A stretch of 64,000 nt of DNA, taken from contig OZ023198.1 in assembly GCA_963995505.1 (NCBI GenBank), positions 11,275,141-11,339,140 of the forward strand. Reading direction: 5' to 3'. The notes beneath the pieces are model-generated. The model was not told the origin of the DNA, did no database searches, and worked only from the letters and a program-made list of their open reading frames with translations. Below are positions 1 through 11,697 of this stretch, in pieces. The position numbers were made by a program, and so were the translations under genes. Positions within the stretch are counted from its first letter, which is position 1. The number at the start of each line of letters is the position of its first letter. The stretch is from Hypericum androsaemum (taxonomy: Eukaryota > Streptophyta > Magnoliopsida > Malpighiales > Hypericaceae).

Positions 1-404
1 AATTCACCGACTAATTTAAATTTCAGTCGGATAAAATTTTTAAAATATACAATAAGATTCTCACCAATCGATATAATAGTTTGTTGGTAAAAAAAAATGG
101 TATCAAACAAATAGTGTTACCACGGTTAAAATATATCGAGTGACAACATATTTAGTATATTTTGATCGTTATAAATTTAATAAAATTTAAGACGAAGAAA
201 ATGAGACTGTGCATAGTTACCGTATTAAAATTTCTTTAAAGTGACATTTAAAGAAAGTGACATTTTTGGCGTAGGTAATCTAGTTGAATATTTTTAGCCA
301 TTCTCAAGAGAATTTTAAATATAATAATATTTAAGTGCATATTTGGTTTTGCTTTTGGATGGATAATAATATTTTACGTCAAAATGACATCACACAACAC
401 TTAC

Positions 405-1020
405 CAGTGACAACATCCATTTCGTAGACATTGCTGACCTGCGGGCCAACCCGGAAAGCCCGGCAACCGATCCCGGCGTTCGACAGCGTCCCGCCGACGG
501 TAATCCCCAGGTAACCGGCCAAGGAAACCGGCATGACACCTTTCTCCAATGTCTTATTTAAGACATCGTCCCACAAGAGCTCACCTCCAACATCAGCGTA
601 CTTTCCGTCCTCGGACACCCAAACTCCTCCCAACCCTAACCCTAATCTGTTCCTTCTAAACTCTTGCATGTCCACGACCACCCCATTAGCTGCCATCGCT
701 TGTCCCTGCACCGAATGGCCGTTTCCCCAAGCGGAAATCACGAAAGGGCTCGAGCATTTGTACGAAGACGATACGAGGATTTCGATGTCTCGTATCGTCG
801 ATGGGTAGAGGACGGAGGATGGAGGGAAATGGACGACGTTTCCGTAGTCGGTGGAGGCTTTTTCTAGTGCCAGAGGATCAGCGTGGAGCTTGTTCTTGAG
901 TTGATAAGGTATAGGGCATTTTGTAGGTAACAATGGTTCTTTGGTTGGTGCAACAATGTCGACGGCGATGGATAGTACTATCACGACGGCGACGGAGAGC
1001 ATACTACGAGGAATTTTCAT
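405..1020 (-). CDS. CKX: Cytokinin dehydrogenase, exon 1 of copy 1 (partial at window edge)
   Basis: This exon encodes the N-terminal 205 residues of a cytokinin oxidase/dehydrogenase, a flavoenzyme that cleaves the side chain of isoprenoid cytokinins. Seen: a hydrophobic signal-like N-terminus, then a FAD-binding (PCMH-type) domain with GHS at 101-103, whose His carries the covalent FAD in this family, and LWDDVL at 149-154 with the expected catalytic Asp. The exon ends at a GTAAG donor (404 downward), in the same phase as copy 2. I chose the ATG at 1020 because a TATA-like box lies about 50 bp upstream and the same start is kept in copy 2. An ATG-less extension to 1116 is unlikely. Later exons would lie left of position 1, so I cannot say whether the gene is intact. 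It differs from copy 2 at six of 205 residues, including Cys for Ser in GIGSRAF. Confidence 0.93.
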
Positions 1021-1066
1021 TCTACGTCGGGAAAGAGTGGATGCTGAGAGGAGGGAGGGGAAACGA

Positions 1067-1076
1067 GAATATATAG
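1067..1076 (-). promoter_or_regulatory. TATA box of CKX copy 1
   Basis: CTATATATTC on the minus strand lies about 50 bp upstream of the chosen ATG. The same box occurs at the same distance in copy 2, which supports a functional core promoter in both copies. Confidence 0.55.
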
Positions 1077-1202
1077 TCCGGAAATCCGTTATAGTGAGTA
1101 ATTTAGATTTGAGCAAACTACTAAATTGAATTTGAGTCGAGTATGAATTTTAATGATAGAAAAATCAACTTGCGTTTCCACCCGTTATACTGATCAATTG
1201 CC

Positions 1203-1530
1203 AGCTATGAGAATTCCATGGGTAAGAGAATATTCATCCATAGGATGTCATTGAATTCACCAGAGAATCTTGAGATGCTGTATAAGATGATACACAACAG
1301 TTTTTGATATATCTGTGTTTTGCATTCACGATCAACAAAACACAAGGACAAACAATTGAAAACTCCGTATTTATCTACCTGAGCATGTCTTCAATTATGT
1401 GCAGTTATACGTTTCCTTTTCAAGAGGTGTTTCAAGCAAGAACACTAAGGTGTTGGTCAAGATATATGATGTTGTTGATAAAGTTTGAACGTTTATAAAA
1501 AAATATAGTGTATAAAAAAGTTCTTATCGT
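1203..1530 (+). pseudogene. Helitron helicase C-terminal fragment (copy 1)
   Basis: Across frames this reads as the end of the PIF1-like helicase of plant Helitrons: GKRIFIHRM, then AFTINKTQGQTIEN (the motif with invariant NK.QGQT), then the VSSKNTKVLVKI-type tail. A stop and frameshifts split it. Only the last 100 or so helicase residues remain, with no Rep domain and no confirmed Helitron ends. The same fragment lies at 22805-23130, so it predates the CKX duplication. Confidence 0.7.
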
Positions 1531-2905
1531 TTAACTAAATATGTAAGAGATCATTTTGTTCATATACAACTTGAGAAACTTTACGTTGGTCACTCCATAC
1601 CTAGTCATTTGATGACTTCGTATGTCTGGTGTTAACAAGGGACATGGCCAAATTATTAATAAAATAACTGAAATCATTAATTATCTTGGTTTACCTAATA
1701 AATAAATTTACTATCAGAAATGGAAGTACATTCTTGACCAAACAATAACTTTCCTCGCGTAGAGAAAGTCTATTTAACAAATAAAATCTCTAAAAGAATT
1801 GACTTTTTTTACAAGTTTTTTTAAAGAACAAACTTTTTTTACAAGTTGATGACTTGCCAACTTGCTTATAAGAACTGGATAAGAATTGACTTTTCTTATA
1901 CATTATTTATTCTGTATTAGAATTGTGAACCAAATTTTCGTGACCCCATAAATCCACAAAATTTCTTTATAATTTTGGACTAGAATGTCAATTTGCTTAT
2001 AATCTTTTGATAATTAAGATATTGTGTACCAATTAAGTTATTATTATTTGGTTCAAGATTCAAAAAATTTTTATTACAAAATTTCTTTGTTAGCCAAGCC
2101 ATAATTATATAGCTTTGCGAGTTTTCAAAGCATGCGTCTTTGCTAATTTTATTGATGGGAAAATTTATTTGCGTTTCCAGAAATCAAACTCTTTTAACAG
2201 TTGATCAGAGTGATTGATGGTCCGTAGCACACATCGTAATGCTATTGATGAATGCATGCATTTAGATATACTGCAATATTAGTCTGCATGTACGTAGGAA
2301 ATTTTCGGATCAAGAAGCATTCTGTCGAAACTTCCGATGTCCAAGTCTACACCAGTTTTCCGAAGTCGGCGAAGACTTCACCACAACAGTTTCCTAGTTG
2401 ACTTTTTTTGAGGGAGTTGACTTTTCTCTTCTTGATTGTAACGTGTACATAATTAGTTAGTAATGCTTCATGATATATAGTTAGTTAGTTCAATTAGGCA
2501 TTATATATATATTCAATTAGGCATTATATATATGTAATTTTTTTGGAATCAATTCAAGCAATTACGAAGACAATTACTCCTATTCCAATTCAATCTTCTT
2601 CACTTATAATTTTCACAGTTTCTATTCTATTCTTAAAAAAAAGCTTTGTATTCAAAAAATGTGGTATTCGAATACTCACTAAATTAATTAATTTAGATTA
2701 TATATATATTTATAAAGATGACTAATTCGGGTTTAAATCGACTATAATCATTAATAATGACAAAACCCTACTTAAACTAGAAATTTTTTACGGGTTGGTC
2801 ATGGCAGTCCGTGGTAAACGTCATTACTCTATTGGCGAAAACGTGTATTTAAATATACTGCAATATTAAATGTCTCTCCTAGACATGAACAAAATTTGAC
2901 CAATT

Positions 2906-3060
2906 CTTTCTTTTTTTTAAATTGATTTGTATATAAAAACGGGCTTAACCCCAACCACAAGTTACAATCACTAAAGGAATATTTTATCAAAATCTAACCA
3001 AGGGTTCAAAAATATTTAAATTACAAACAATGACTCCAAGTAAAAAAATAGATGTTTACT
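2906..3060 (-). mobile_element. LINE 3' end remnant (copy 1)
   Basis: On the minus strand this reads as a LINE 3' UTR (GTTAAGCCC, then TATATAAAA-like sequence) ending in an A-run just left of 2918. It is followed by a variant of the 16-bp target site found at the complete copy (25599-25614). The rest of the LINE is missing here. Confidence 0.6.
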
Positions 3061-3073
3061 GCCATTAGACATA

Positions 3074-3327
3074 GCCGGGCATGCCATTTTAACATAACCC
3101 GGCATGCCATTTTTTCATAACCAGGCATGCCATTTTTTCGTAGCCGGATATGCCATTAGGTCAGTACCAGGCATGACGTTTTAACATAATTGGGTGTGTC
3201 ATTTTATTGTAATCAGACATGTTATTTTAACATAATCGGGCATGTCAATTTATCGTAACCGAACATGTCATTTAGACATAACCGAGTATGTCATTATATC
3301 GTAACCGGACATGCTATTTTATCATAA
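3074..3327. repeat. 23-bp degenerate tandem repeat, about 11 units
   Basis: Eleven consecutive units of about 23 bp follow the pattern CCGGGCATGCCATTTTAACATAA. Divergence grows toward the right, where CATGCC becomes CATGTC. There is no ORF. Each unit centres on the short palindrome GGCATGCC. The repeat sits at the breakpoint where similarity between the two CKX blocks ends. Confidence 0.85.
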
Positions 3328-4400
3328 CCAGAATAGGTAGACTAAATTTCCCAATTAAGTGCTAACAAAAATAATCGAATGGCACAATTAGTTGCTACAA
3401 AAGAAATTAATTACGATCAAATAATTAATTTTTTAGATAAATAGTGACATGTAATAAATTAATCAATTAACTTTACAAAAAAATCAATTACGATTGAGAC
3501 ACATAATAAGGATTAATTGTAATAAATTATAATTGCCATGCCAATTAGAATAGAAAACGAAGGGACAAGTAATAAATTAATCAATTAATTAATATACATG
3601 GGTGAGAGAAGGGACATTAGTATTAAATGCATGTCAAGCGACACGGGGCTCAAGGGCATGCGGTTCGTGCACAAAAAATTGAAAATGCTCCTAGGGACAA
3701 GCGGAAAAGATTCACTATTGGATCGTTGCACGCGTGCTTTCATAGCCCATCCACAGCTCAGATTAAATTTCGTATGGTGCGGGACACGCCTATTAGGTCC
3801 CGCACCGAATCCAATGCCGTTTATAGAAAGTTATGCTAAGTTCGGACCAGTGCAGTCACTCTGTCACTCGTTGTATATTTGAGATTATCAACCGAATAAG
3901 ATGCCAATAAGATAAGTTGATTATCGCCCGTGTTTTTTGGCGCTATATTTTTTCAACTAATTTAAATTATTTTCATAATTGTGATATAAATGAACCTATT
4001 ATATAATCATTTTTGCAATATATATATAAGCCAAAATCAATGACAATAATTGCTATTATGTGGCTAACTCAATATATAGAAGTGAAGTTATACTTCCTAT
4101 TATTCATTGGACTATTTTCTAATTAAAGAAATTTTAATAGGAAACAATTTATTTAAACATATATCACAATCATATCATAATTTATTCATGAAAACAGCAC
4201 CACTATACAACAGATTACAAAAAGAAGTTGCCAAGAGAGAGCAACGACAATCTGCCCCTAAAACAAACATGATTTAGTTTTCATATTTATATATTCAAGT
4301 TATTTAGTTAATTAAGAATTATCAATCCACATGTCAATTGTGCATTAGTGGGTCTACACCAAATCATCATGAGACTTTGAAATCTTAAGTGTTCTTTTAT
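3328..4400. other. No gene seen
   Basis: This is AT-rich DNA. A 94-codon open frame at 3598-3882 has no recognisable domain. The stretch near 3925-3985 resembles 39154-39210, so part of it is probably repeat-derived. Confidence 0.5.
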
Positions 4401-5171
4401 GGTGCGTTTAGTACCTCTTCTGGACAGGACTGAAAAAACAAAACAGAACAGTACTGGACAGAACTGTTTGTTCTAGTTGTTCTGTACAATGTTTGATAAC
4501 TTCAATATATTCAGTACAATCTTTGTTTGGTATATGTAATAGTTTAATCTAAAATTTGGTAAAAGACAAAACTACTCTTTAAAAAAACAAAAAAAAAACT
4601 ACATTATTCATATTCAAATGTTAACTATCTCAAATATTCTAACACACATTTTTTGGTATCCGTATTCTAACAAGAAACTATATGATATCCAAAAAAATTC
4701 ACAAACATATAATCCGACTTATCTAATTTATTAAAAAAATATGTTATGTGCGATTTCATTCTAAATCTATTATTTTAGTATATTTATATCTCTTCGTACC
4801 TGAGAATATAAAACATAGAAGATCTTAATTTGTATCTGAATATTGTAAAATTGAATCCAATGAAAAAAATAGATATGATATATGAAAATCACATATTAGA
4901 TAAAATGGTCACATATAATTGAGTTAAACTTGGTGAAGAAAATACAAAGAGAAAAAAAGTTGAGGGTAATATGGTAAAAGAATATGATAATTTTTTTGTC
5001 CTTGGACATAATTTTCTGGCCCATGGTTAAAGATGGGACAAGAATTTGGAGGTGAGCTTGGACAAACTTCTAATTTTGTCGAGGCCATTTGTTGCACCAA
5101 ACATAGAATTGGACAAAAATCTTTGTTCTGTCTTGTCCTGTCCTGTCCAAACCATAAAAACAAACGCAGCC
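4401..5171. mobile_element. MITE-like element
   Basis: The left end reads GGTGCGTTTAGTACC and the right end, reverse complemented, GGCTGCGTTTGTTTTTATGG. Inside both ends lie inverted blocks rich in TGGACAGGAC and AACAGAAC. About 770 bp, AT-rich, no transposase. The ends resemble hAT or PIF/Harbinger MITEs, but I find no clean target duplication, so the boundaries are approximate. Confidence 0.5.
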
Positions 5172-6568
5172 TTAGGATCTCCAATTTTCCTAATTTGGCC
5201 GTGTATGAGTACTTCATGAAAAAAATCAATGTTTAATGTAATAATTCAAGTTTTATTACTACTTGTCTATTATTTTTTAAAATGCACTTATTGTCTATTA
5301 ATATCTATAAGCAAGCATCTTAGACTTTTTTTTTACATCTTATATTTATAGTTGAGTACTGTTGGGGTTCTATTCAGATGGGCGGTTCTCTCAACAACTT
5401 TTTATATTTGTACAATTTGAATATAATATTTGTTTAAATGAATCCAAATCTCTAATCGTTTTAGTAAGATGTTCATCGGTTCAAACTTTGGGAGACCTTA
5501 TAAAAAAATTTTGTTGCATGAGGTCGAAGACAATGAATTCGCTAAAAAGAGGAGGGAGAATTAGAAGTAAATGTGATGTTTAAAACTCGTTTGGTAATGT
5601 GATCTAAATTCTTCTGATTTTTTTGGAAAAAATAATTTACATAGTTTTATTAGATTGAAAGTAATTAAATTAAAATTATCTTACTTATTTAAAATTTTCA
5701 GAAGTAAGATGGTATTTAGATTATTTGAACTTAATGCTATTATAATTAATAATATAAATATATATTTTAAATTATGATATGATTGATTGATTTTGGGTTC
5801 AAACTTTACAAACGTAAAATACCAATGCGAGAGTCACTCCTAAAATAATGCTCGACTCGAATACAAGATTCACCAAAAAAAAAAGCACGATCTCCATATT
5901 CTATGTATAGTTTAAGCTAGAACTAGCCACGGTTCGATTTGAACAGTCCAACTCGATAATTCTGATAATCGGAAAGCTAACCGTGACTACGGTTCACGGA
6001 ATCGTTTCAACGCCTTCCTAGAAGGTTTGATTACGGTTCCGTGTTTTCGGTTTGTTTTGTTGTGATTTGGTCTTGATAGGGTTTGTTTGGGTGTGATTGG
6101 TCTTGAAATTTATCGACATTTTAAAATTGTATAAGTTTATTAAAAGTAAATTATTACTTATGAAAATTAACTACTCACTTGATAGGTATTAGATATAGCT
6201 TAATCTTGAATTTGAGTTCCTAACAAACAATAATTTTAAATACTTGTTGAAAAATTATTACTATATTTTAAAAAATTTATCCGAATCAAATTTGTATTAG
6301 TTGGCCCATTAGAAAACACATACCAACCACTTTTTAAATATGTCGCGTATCATTCTAATAAAAAACGTGAAGCCATGATCTAGTCTTATATTTAAACTTT
6401 GCATGATTTTAAATCTGTGCCGGAGATAAACAAACTAGATAAAAATTGTTACGATAAAATTATATAACAGAACAAATCCTGTAAATCTAAAAAGATGTAT
6501 CCTTATTACTATAAATTGAGACCACGTTTACCCAAAAAAAAGACATTGAAGAAAAATATGCATGGAGT
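5172..6568. other. No gene seen
   Basis: AT-rich intergenic DNA with scattered short frames only. I see no conserved domain, RNA gene or clear transposon end. Confidence 0.5.
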
Positions 6569-8815
6569 TTGAGGCCAACTTGCCAAGGAATGGAAAATAT
6601 GAGAAAAAGACAATGCCGTATATATCACTCGTTTATGTGCTGTTTTTTTGTCTTATTTTCCATTTCCTTCGCAAGTTGGGCACAGGCTCGGGTTAACAAC
6701 ACAACTTATGCAACTGCTTCTTCATCCTCCCACAACGCGAGCTCTTTTTTATGATGATACTCGGGACGAGGTTCAATTCTTAACCTGTTCTGCCCTTGAG
6801 GACTGGCTCAAGTTCCATGGCAGGGGGGTCAAGGTGATGAAGCCGAGAACTTATCTTCATCTGATGCGCCAACAAGCTTTCAATCTTGCAACTTTTTGTA
6901 TGACTTATGTAAAATTGTAAATCACTTCAATCTTCTTCTTTATTAAGATGGTTCATATGTAAAGTCACTTTGGTGTTCTCTTTCAGCCTTTTCTTCTTGT
7001 CTCTGTATCGACGTTTGTGAATCAATATACTACATTTACGTCCTTCGAGTTTATGCTTTTAGACTCTTGTTTTTCGGTTCTATGCGCATGCTACATTGTG
7101 TACCATGTTATTCGGGGCTTACCCTGTCGACGAACACGATTTTGGCTTCGGATTCGAGAGCTGCATGTTTAAACCTTACATTTGCGCCATTCTCGTTCGC
7201 AACAGCTCATCGCGGAGCTGAGTCTGTGCTGCATTTATAGTTCAGGAAGTTATACTATGATCCTGCTGGCCGACTTGAACTTGGATTAGTTGCCCCTTTG
7301 CCACCAAAGTGTCAGCTAGTAAGCATTGAAACAGTAAACATTTTGATCATCTAGTAATGAAATTGTTCTAATTAAAATAGAGCTCGAGTTCGAATATGTG
7401 AACGCAACAGTCTTCAGATCTTGGAGGCGTAAAAATTCTATTGATAAAAAAGTTTAACCAGCTCAGTAGTGAACATGATGTGCTTGAAATTAGTATCTAT
7501 TAACAAGTTTATTTCTGTTGTGCCCCAGAATTGTGGTTATATCATTAATTTTTTGCTTCTCGAAAAAGCAAGTTGTGGCTCATAAGGTTCTAGGCAAGAA
7601 ACTTTCAATAAGAGCATTTTGCACCCTATAATTTCAGTGGGAAAACAATGCCCCGAGGGTCGGAGGTCTCCACCTCCTGAGATGCATGATGTAGTACAGG
7701 AAAAATGTATTTTAGGTGAAAGCATGATGGAAAATTTATGCCTATCATTAAGATTTGCTGGAAAGAAGGAAATCGTAGGCTTGGTTTTATTTCAGTTTGC
7801 GTCATATGGAATCATTGAACATTTTGCAGGGACGATACATGATTAACGATCCACAATTTTTTGCTAATTTGTTACCCCTTCTCTTCGCTTTTTATCCTCT
7901 CTGTTCCTTGGATGCTAATCTTTTTGCTTGCTGCTCCAACTATCCAGCTTGTCATTTATGTCTGATGCACCTCTATTCTGATTCGTTATGTTTCCACTAA
8001 TGATATAGGTTGGATAAGAGAATGTCGGTATTAGACTTGAGAGTGGAATGCCAAGATCTGGAGAGGTTTGCTATCATCAATCGTTTTGCTAAGTTCCATG
8101 GTAGGGGACAAGCTGATGGGGCCGAGACCTCATCTTTTAGTCTCATGAGTTCACAGCTCATACTTGCACTTTGCTCATAATAGAATGAAAAGATGAGTGT
8201 GTAGGAGATTCGATACTATATTGTCCCCTTGAAAGCACTGGAGGCTGTTACGTTTTTCAGACCGGCATTGCCATCAGTGAGAAATTTTATCTCATTGTGG
8301 ACTTCATCAAATGTGATAGCAGGAACTTATGGTTCTCGTTACCTTCATCTTTAACTCGAAAATTGAACGCAAGGCCTGCCTTTGCATTGGCATCCAGATC
8401 TGTTAAAATGTTAAATCATTTGTATTCATACGGTCAAGGGCATCAATCCTGGGTGTCATTAAATGATCGAAGAGGTTCTCAATGCTCCCCTCTCCGCATT
8501 TTGTTTAAATCCTTCCCTAAGGAGAGCATATATTGAAATACATGTTGTTGAAGACAGTGTGGCTCGAAGCCTTCATTCTGACATGAAGTACATTTTCATG
8601 ATGCTTATTGTTCGTCGAGTAGTTTATGGCAAATTGCTCGAGTTTCGCAGAGAGCTGTGGATATGTACTTTTCCCTATTTCTTGGAAATGTAGAACTCTT
8701 GCATGAATGATCGTGCAACTTCTTGTGGGACTCTTATGTAAATCACTTGAACCGTCTTCTTTATTAAGACGGTTCATATGTAAAGTCACTTTGATGTTCT
8801 CTTTCCTGCAGCCCT
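6569..8815 (+). pseudogene. Unrecognised decayed gene-like region with an internal duplication
   Basis: Two blocks occur twice. The first contains AAGTTCCATGGCAGGGG-type sequence (around 6805-6870 and 8085-8150) and reads KFHGRGQADGAETSS in the second copy; the first copy has one extra base and is frameshifted. The second block (6893-6986 and 8717-8807) looks like a 3' UTR with a small hairpin around CTTCTTTATTAAG. A 61-codon frame at 6569-6754 begins with a hydrophobic, signal-like stretch. I do not recognise the family. The pattern suggests tandem duplication of a gene 3' end followed by decay. Confidence 0.35.
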
Positions 8816-9038
8816 CTGATCTCTCTGTATCAAAGATTGTGAATAATAATCCTGTTGGCTTGAAGGTCGGCCCTTCTTCTCGTCATGCAAGTATTTAGCT
8901 GACATTTCTAAGGTCTATTGTGCTTTGTCAACTTCTCTCCGTTGATTTGAAATGAGGGAATACGAGCTAAAGATTACATTTACATAAGCTTTTGTTCGGA
9001 TCGGAAAAGGGTTATTCTATTCGATTTTATGTAATTTT

Positions 9039-9652
9039 TGTTGGACCTAAAGGCCCAATCAGGCAATTATTATTGTGCCTGATTGGGCCCAGGCCCATCA
9101 GTTGTCATCCTTTGGATTGGGCCCTGACGTGGCGCTTACGCAGTTGCCACCAAAGTTGGCGGCCCACGTGGCACGCTGACGCGGCACCACGTGGCAAAAC
9201 TGGGAATAGCTTTGCCACGCGGCATGCCACGTGGTGGACATGCTACCCGAAGTGCCACGCGGCGGACATGCGGCCCAGTAGTGCCACGTGTCGCCACGTG
9301 GCGTGCCACATGGCGCATTCTGGTGTGCCAGATTTTTCTATAAAAAGGAAAATCCGGCTGAACCAAAATAAAAGTTTGCCCACAACCACTCAATAAGAAA
9401 GGAAAAATTCTGGGATAGTCCCTGAGTTTTGATCAGATTTTCTATAGAGGAAATCTCGTGAAAATCAATTACGAATCCGTTAAAACGTGATCATAATTCG
9501 ACTAGCACGAAGACATTGTGGACCCGAACCTGTGGACCCGAACCTGTGGACCTCTTGCTTCAACAAGTAAGTGATTTATTATTACCGAATTAGTTTGTTA
9601 ATTTATCGGGTTTAACATATAATTACTCATTAATTATGCGTTAAATCCGTCA
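9039..9652 (+). repeat. Copia-1 5' LTR
   Basis: 614 bp, starting TGTTGGACC and ending CCGTCA. It contains five CACGTG G-box cores (9165, 9188, 9228, 9285, 9295) inside GCCACGTGGC-like repeats. It differs from the 3' LTR by several indels, including a local duplication of GTGGACCCGAACCT. Confidence 0.93.
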
Positions 9653-9654
9653 AT

Positions 9655-9666
9655 TGGTATCAGAGC
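9655..9666 (+). other. Primer binding site of Copia-1
   Basis: TGGTATCAGAGC starts two bases after the LTR and matches the complement of the 3' end of plant initiator-Met tRNA, the usual Copia primer. Confidence 0.9.
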
Positions 9667-10745
9667 ATGGTTGAAACCATGTTTTGATGATGATATGATG
9701 TTTTAATTCAAGTATTTATGTGATTTATTTGGTTAAAAATCGTATTAATTGTGATTTTATTTAAAAATCATAATCAGTTGGACTTTAATGTAATTAATTT
9801 AGAACCAGCGGGACTAAATTAAATTTTGCCTAACCACGAGGGAAAATTCGCACACGCGCGAAACCTTAAGGTACCTATCTGAAATTTGACCGCATACGTG
9901 GCACCTGCGTGTCATGGACTTCGGTGCAATTTTTGAAAAAATTAGGGATTAATTTGAAATTTGATGAAAAATCCCCAAATCGACAAAAAACCCTAATCGG
10001 GCGATTTGGGGCGATTTTGCCCCAAATCGAATTTCGTTGATTTCGTCGGAAATCTAACATTTTCGACGCCGTAGCTCGACGATAGTCGATTCTCCGGCGT
10101 GTCCTCGACGTTCCGATACCACTTTCGTGGGTCAACGTCGTCGGAAAACGAAGATCGAAGCCGTCGACGCCGGAGATACGCGGAAGGGAGAAGACGACCG
10201 CGACGGAGAACGACCGCACGACGGCCCGCGAGGCTCCTACGGACGTGATCGTGTGGCCACGACGAGTCGATTGTAACCGGTCTCGGCCGTCGGATTGCCG
10301 TCGTTGCGCGGCGGTCGTGGGCGGAGATTCGGTCGACTTCGACGATCGCTAGAGAAAATCAAAAAACTGGACGGATTGGCCTGGTTTCTTCGTTCGACCC
10401 AACCCGATTTATGGTCAATTTTGAAAGTCAAAATTGGACTTAAATGTTGGGTTTTCCTCTTTTTATTGGATAAAATCAGTTTTTATTCAATTAAAATCCA
10501 ATAAATTGATAAAAATTTTGAGAAATTTTTGTCAATTAGGTTTATTAAAAATTATAACTATATTTTTAATAAACTTTAAAAGAAAATATTTTGGAACGAG
10601 TTAAAATATATGTTAAATTTAACTAAAATCACATGGATTGATCCATATTATGATCATCAAAAGATTGAAAAATGAGTTTTTCAATCCTATTTTGGGAGAA
10701 TATGAGAATTAACCCGAAATTGAATTGCGATTGTTGCAAGATTTG

Positions 10746-11327
10746 ATGGCTACTGGAGGAAAGTATCTGAACTTCTGTGCAATGGAACTTCGACAAAAGG
10801 TTCTGAAGCACCGTTTACCGCTACGAGTGCCAAATGATGACATGTATGTCATCGTTGAGCATATCGCGGCTGTTCACCGAGAGATGCAAGACTGCATCTG
10901 GGCCGGAGGTTATAATTATGGAGAGGACTGGCCCTCCATGTTTCGAGACCTCCTGGTCACGCTGAAAATCCGTGAAGATATGTGTGTCTTCTCGGAGCCT
11001 GAGTTCAATACCCATAGAGATGCCTTCTATGGTCTGATCCACTATCTTGAGAAAAGGGGTCTTCGTAGAGAAATGATACCTTCTCCTGTTCTGGAGCTGC
11101 GAAGCGGTTTGATCTTGAACCGCTACCTCGCTAAGGAATACTATTTTAGTTTTCCTCAGCTCCTGATCATCTGGATTATGGAATCGATCCCGGTTCTAGC
11201 GGTGAACTTGGAATCCTTCGCCGGATCGTCCTCACACCCGGTCCCCACAGGATCGTCCTCGGACCCGGATCCAGATATATATCTGGATTCTCCTACCGGA
11301 TCGCCTGGACATCCGATCCTCGTGTGA
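10746..11327 (+). CDS. Unrecognised 193-residue ORF in the Copia-1 leader
   Basis: An open frame from ATG (MATGGKYLNF) to a stop at 11325-11327. The first 140 residues look like an ordinary folded protein with charged helices and several Trp and Cys. The tail from about 155 is a low-complexity Ser/Pro/Asp stretch with repeated GSSS and DPDP. It has no zinc knuckle, protease or polymerase motif. It lies between the primer site and the gag frame, where Copia elements normally have only a leader. It could be a transduced host gene piece or an element-specific extra ORF. I do not recognise the family. Confidence 0.4.
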   Translation: MATGGKYLNFCAMELRQKVLKHRLPLRVPNDDMYVIVEHIAAVHREMQDCIWAGGYNYGEDWPSMFRDLLVTLKIREDMCVFSEPEFNTHRDAFYGLIHYLEKRGLRREMIPSPVLELRSGLILNRYLAKEYYFSFPQLLIIWIMESIPVLAVNLESFAGSSSHPVPTGSSSDPDPDIYLDSPTGSPGHPILV

Positions 11328-11697
11328 TTACATGTTATATTTAACTGTCCCCATATACATATATTGTTTTTGGGGGACTTTTGTACAATAGGTTGAGACC
11401 TTGTCTGAGTTTTTGTGCATGTGTGAGCAAACTCAAAGTGTACAAATGCACGTGTCAAACATGTAATTAAATAAAGATGTTTGTTTAATTGCTTCCACTT
11501 GAGTTTACTATCGATGAACTTTAAACGGTTGAAGTTTAAGATTAATACTTGAATAGTGAGGGGAAGCATGCCCGCGACCCACTTCGATTTTGAGATTAAT
11601 CAAAGACTTCACTTCATATCGTTAAAAGTTATGAGTGATTAGTAAATTGAATCATATTGCCAAATCAAATTTCTAATATGTTCTCATATTAAAAAAA

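Larger units (their letters stand above)
1..3060. repeat. Segmental duplication, copy 1
   Basis: This stretch matches about 21226-25800 in the same orientation: CKX intron 1, exon 1, promoter, Helitron fragment, AT-rich upstream DNA and the LINE 3' end. Similarity stops near 3060, where a 23-bp tandem repeat begins in this copy, while copy 2 continues into LINE coding sequence. Relative to copy 2 it lacks an 870-bp solo LTR, about 160 bp holding one arm of an inverted repeat, and two extra intron repeats. Confidence 0.9.

Noticed and set aside
533..1129. Plus-strand open frames opposite CKX exon 1
   Set aside because: They are antisense shadows of the conserved exon; the same frames recur at 21905-22498 only because the exon is duplicated.
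3074..3327. CRISPR-like array
   Set aside because: The 23-bp units are contiguous with no unique spacers, and the DNA is plant nuclear.
9136..9396. His/Pro/Arg-rich small proteins in both strands of the Copia-1 LTRs
   Set aside because: They arise from the G-box repeat array; the LTR is regulatory, and frames differ between the two LTRs.
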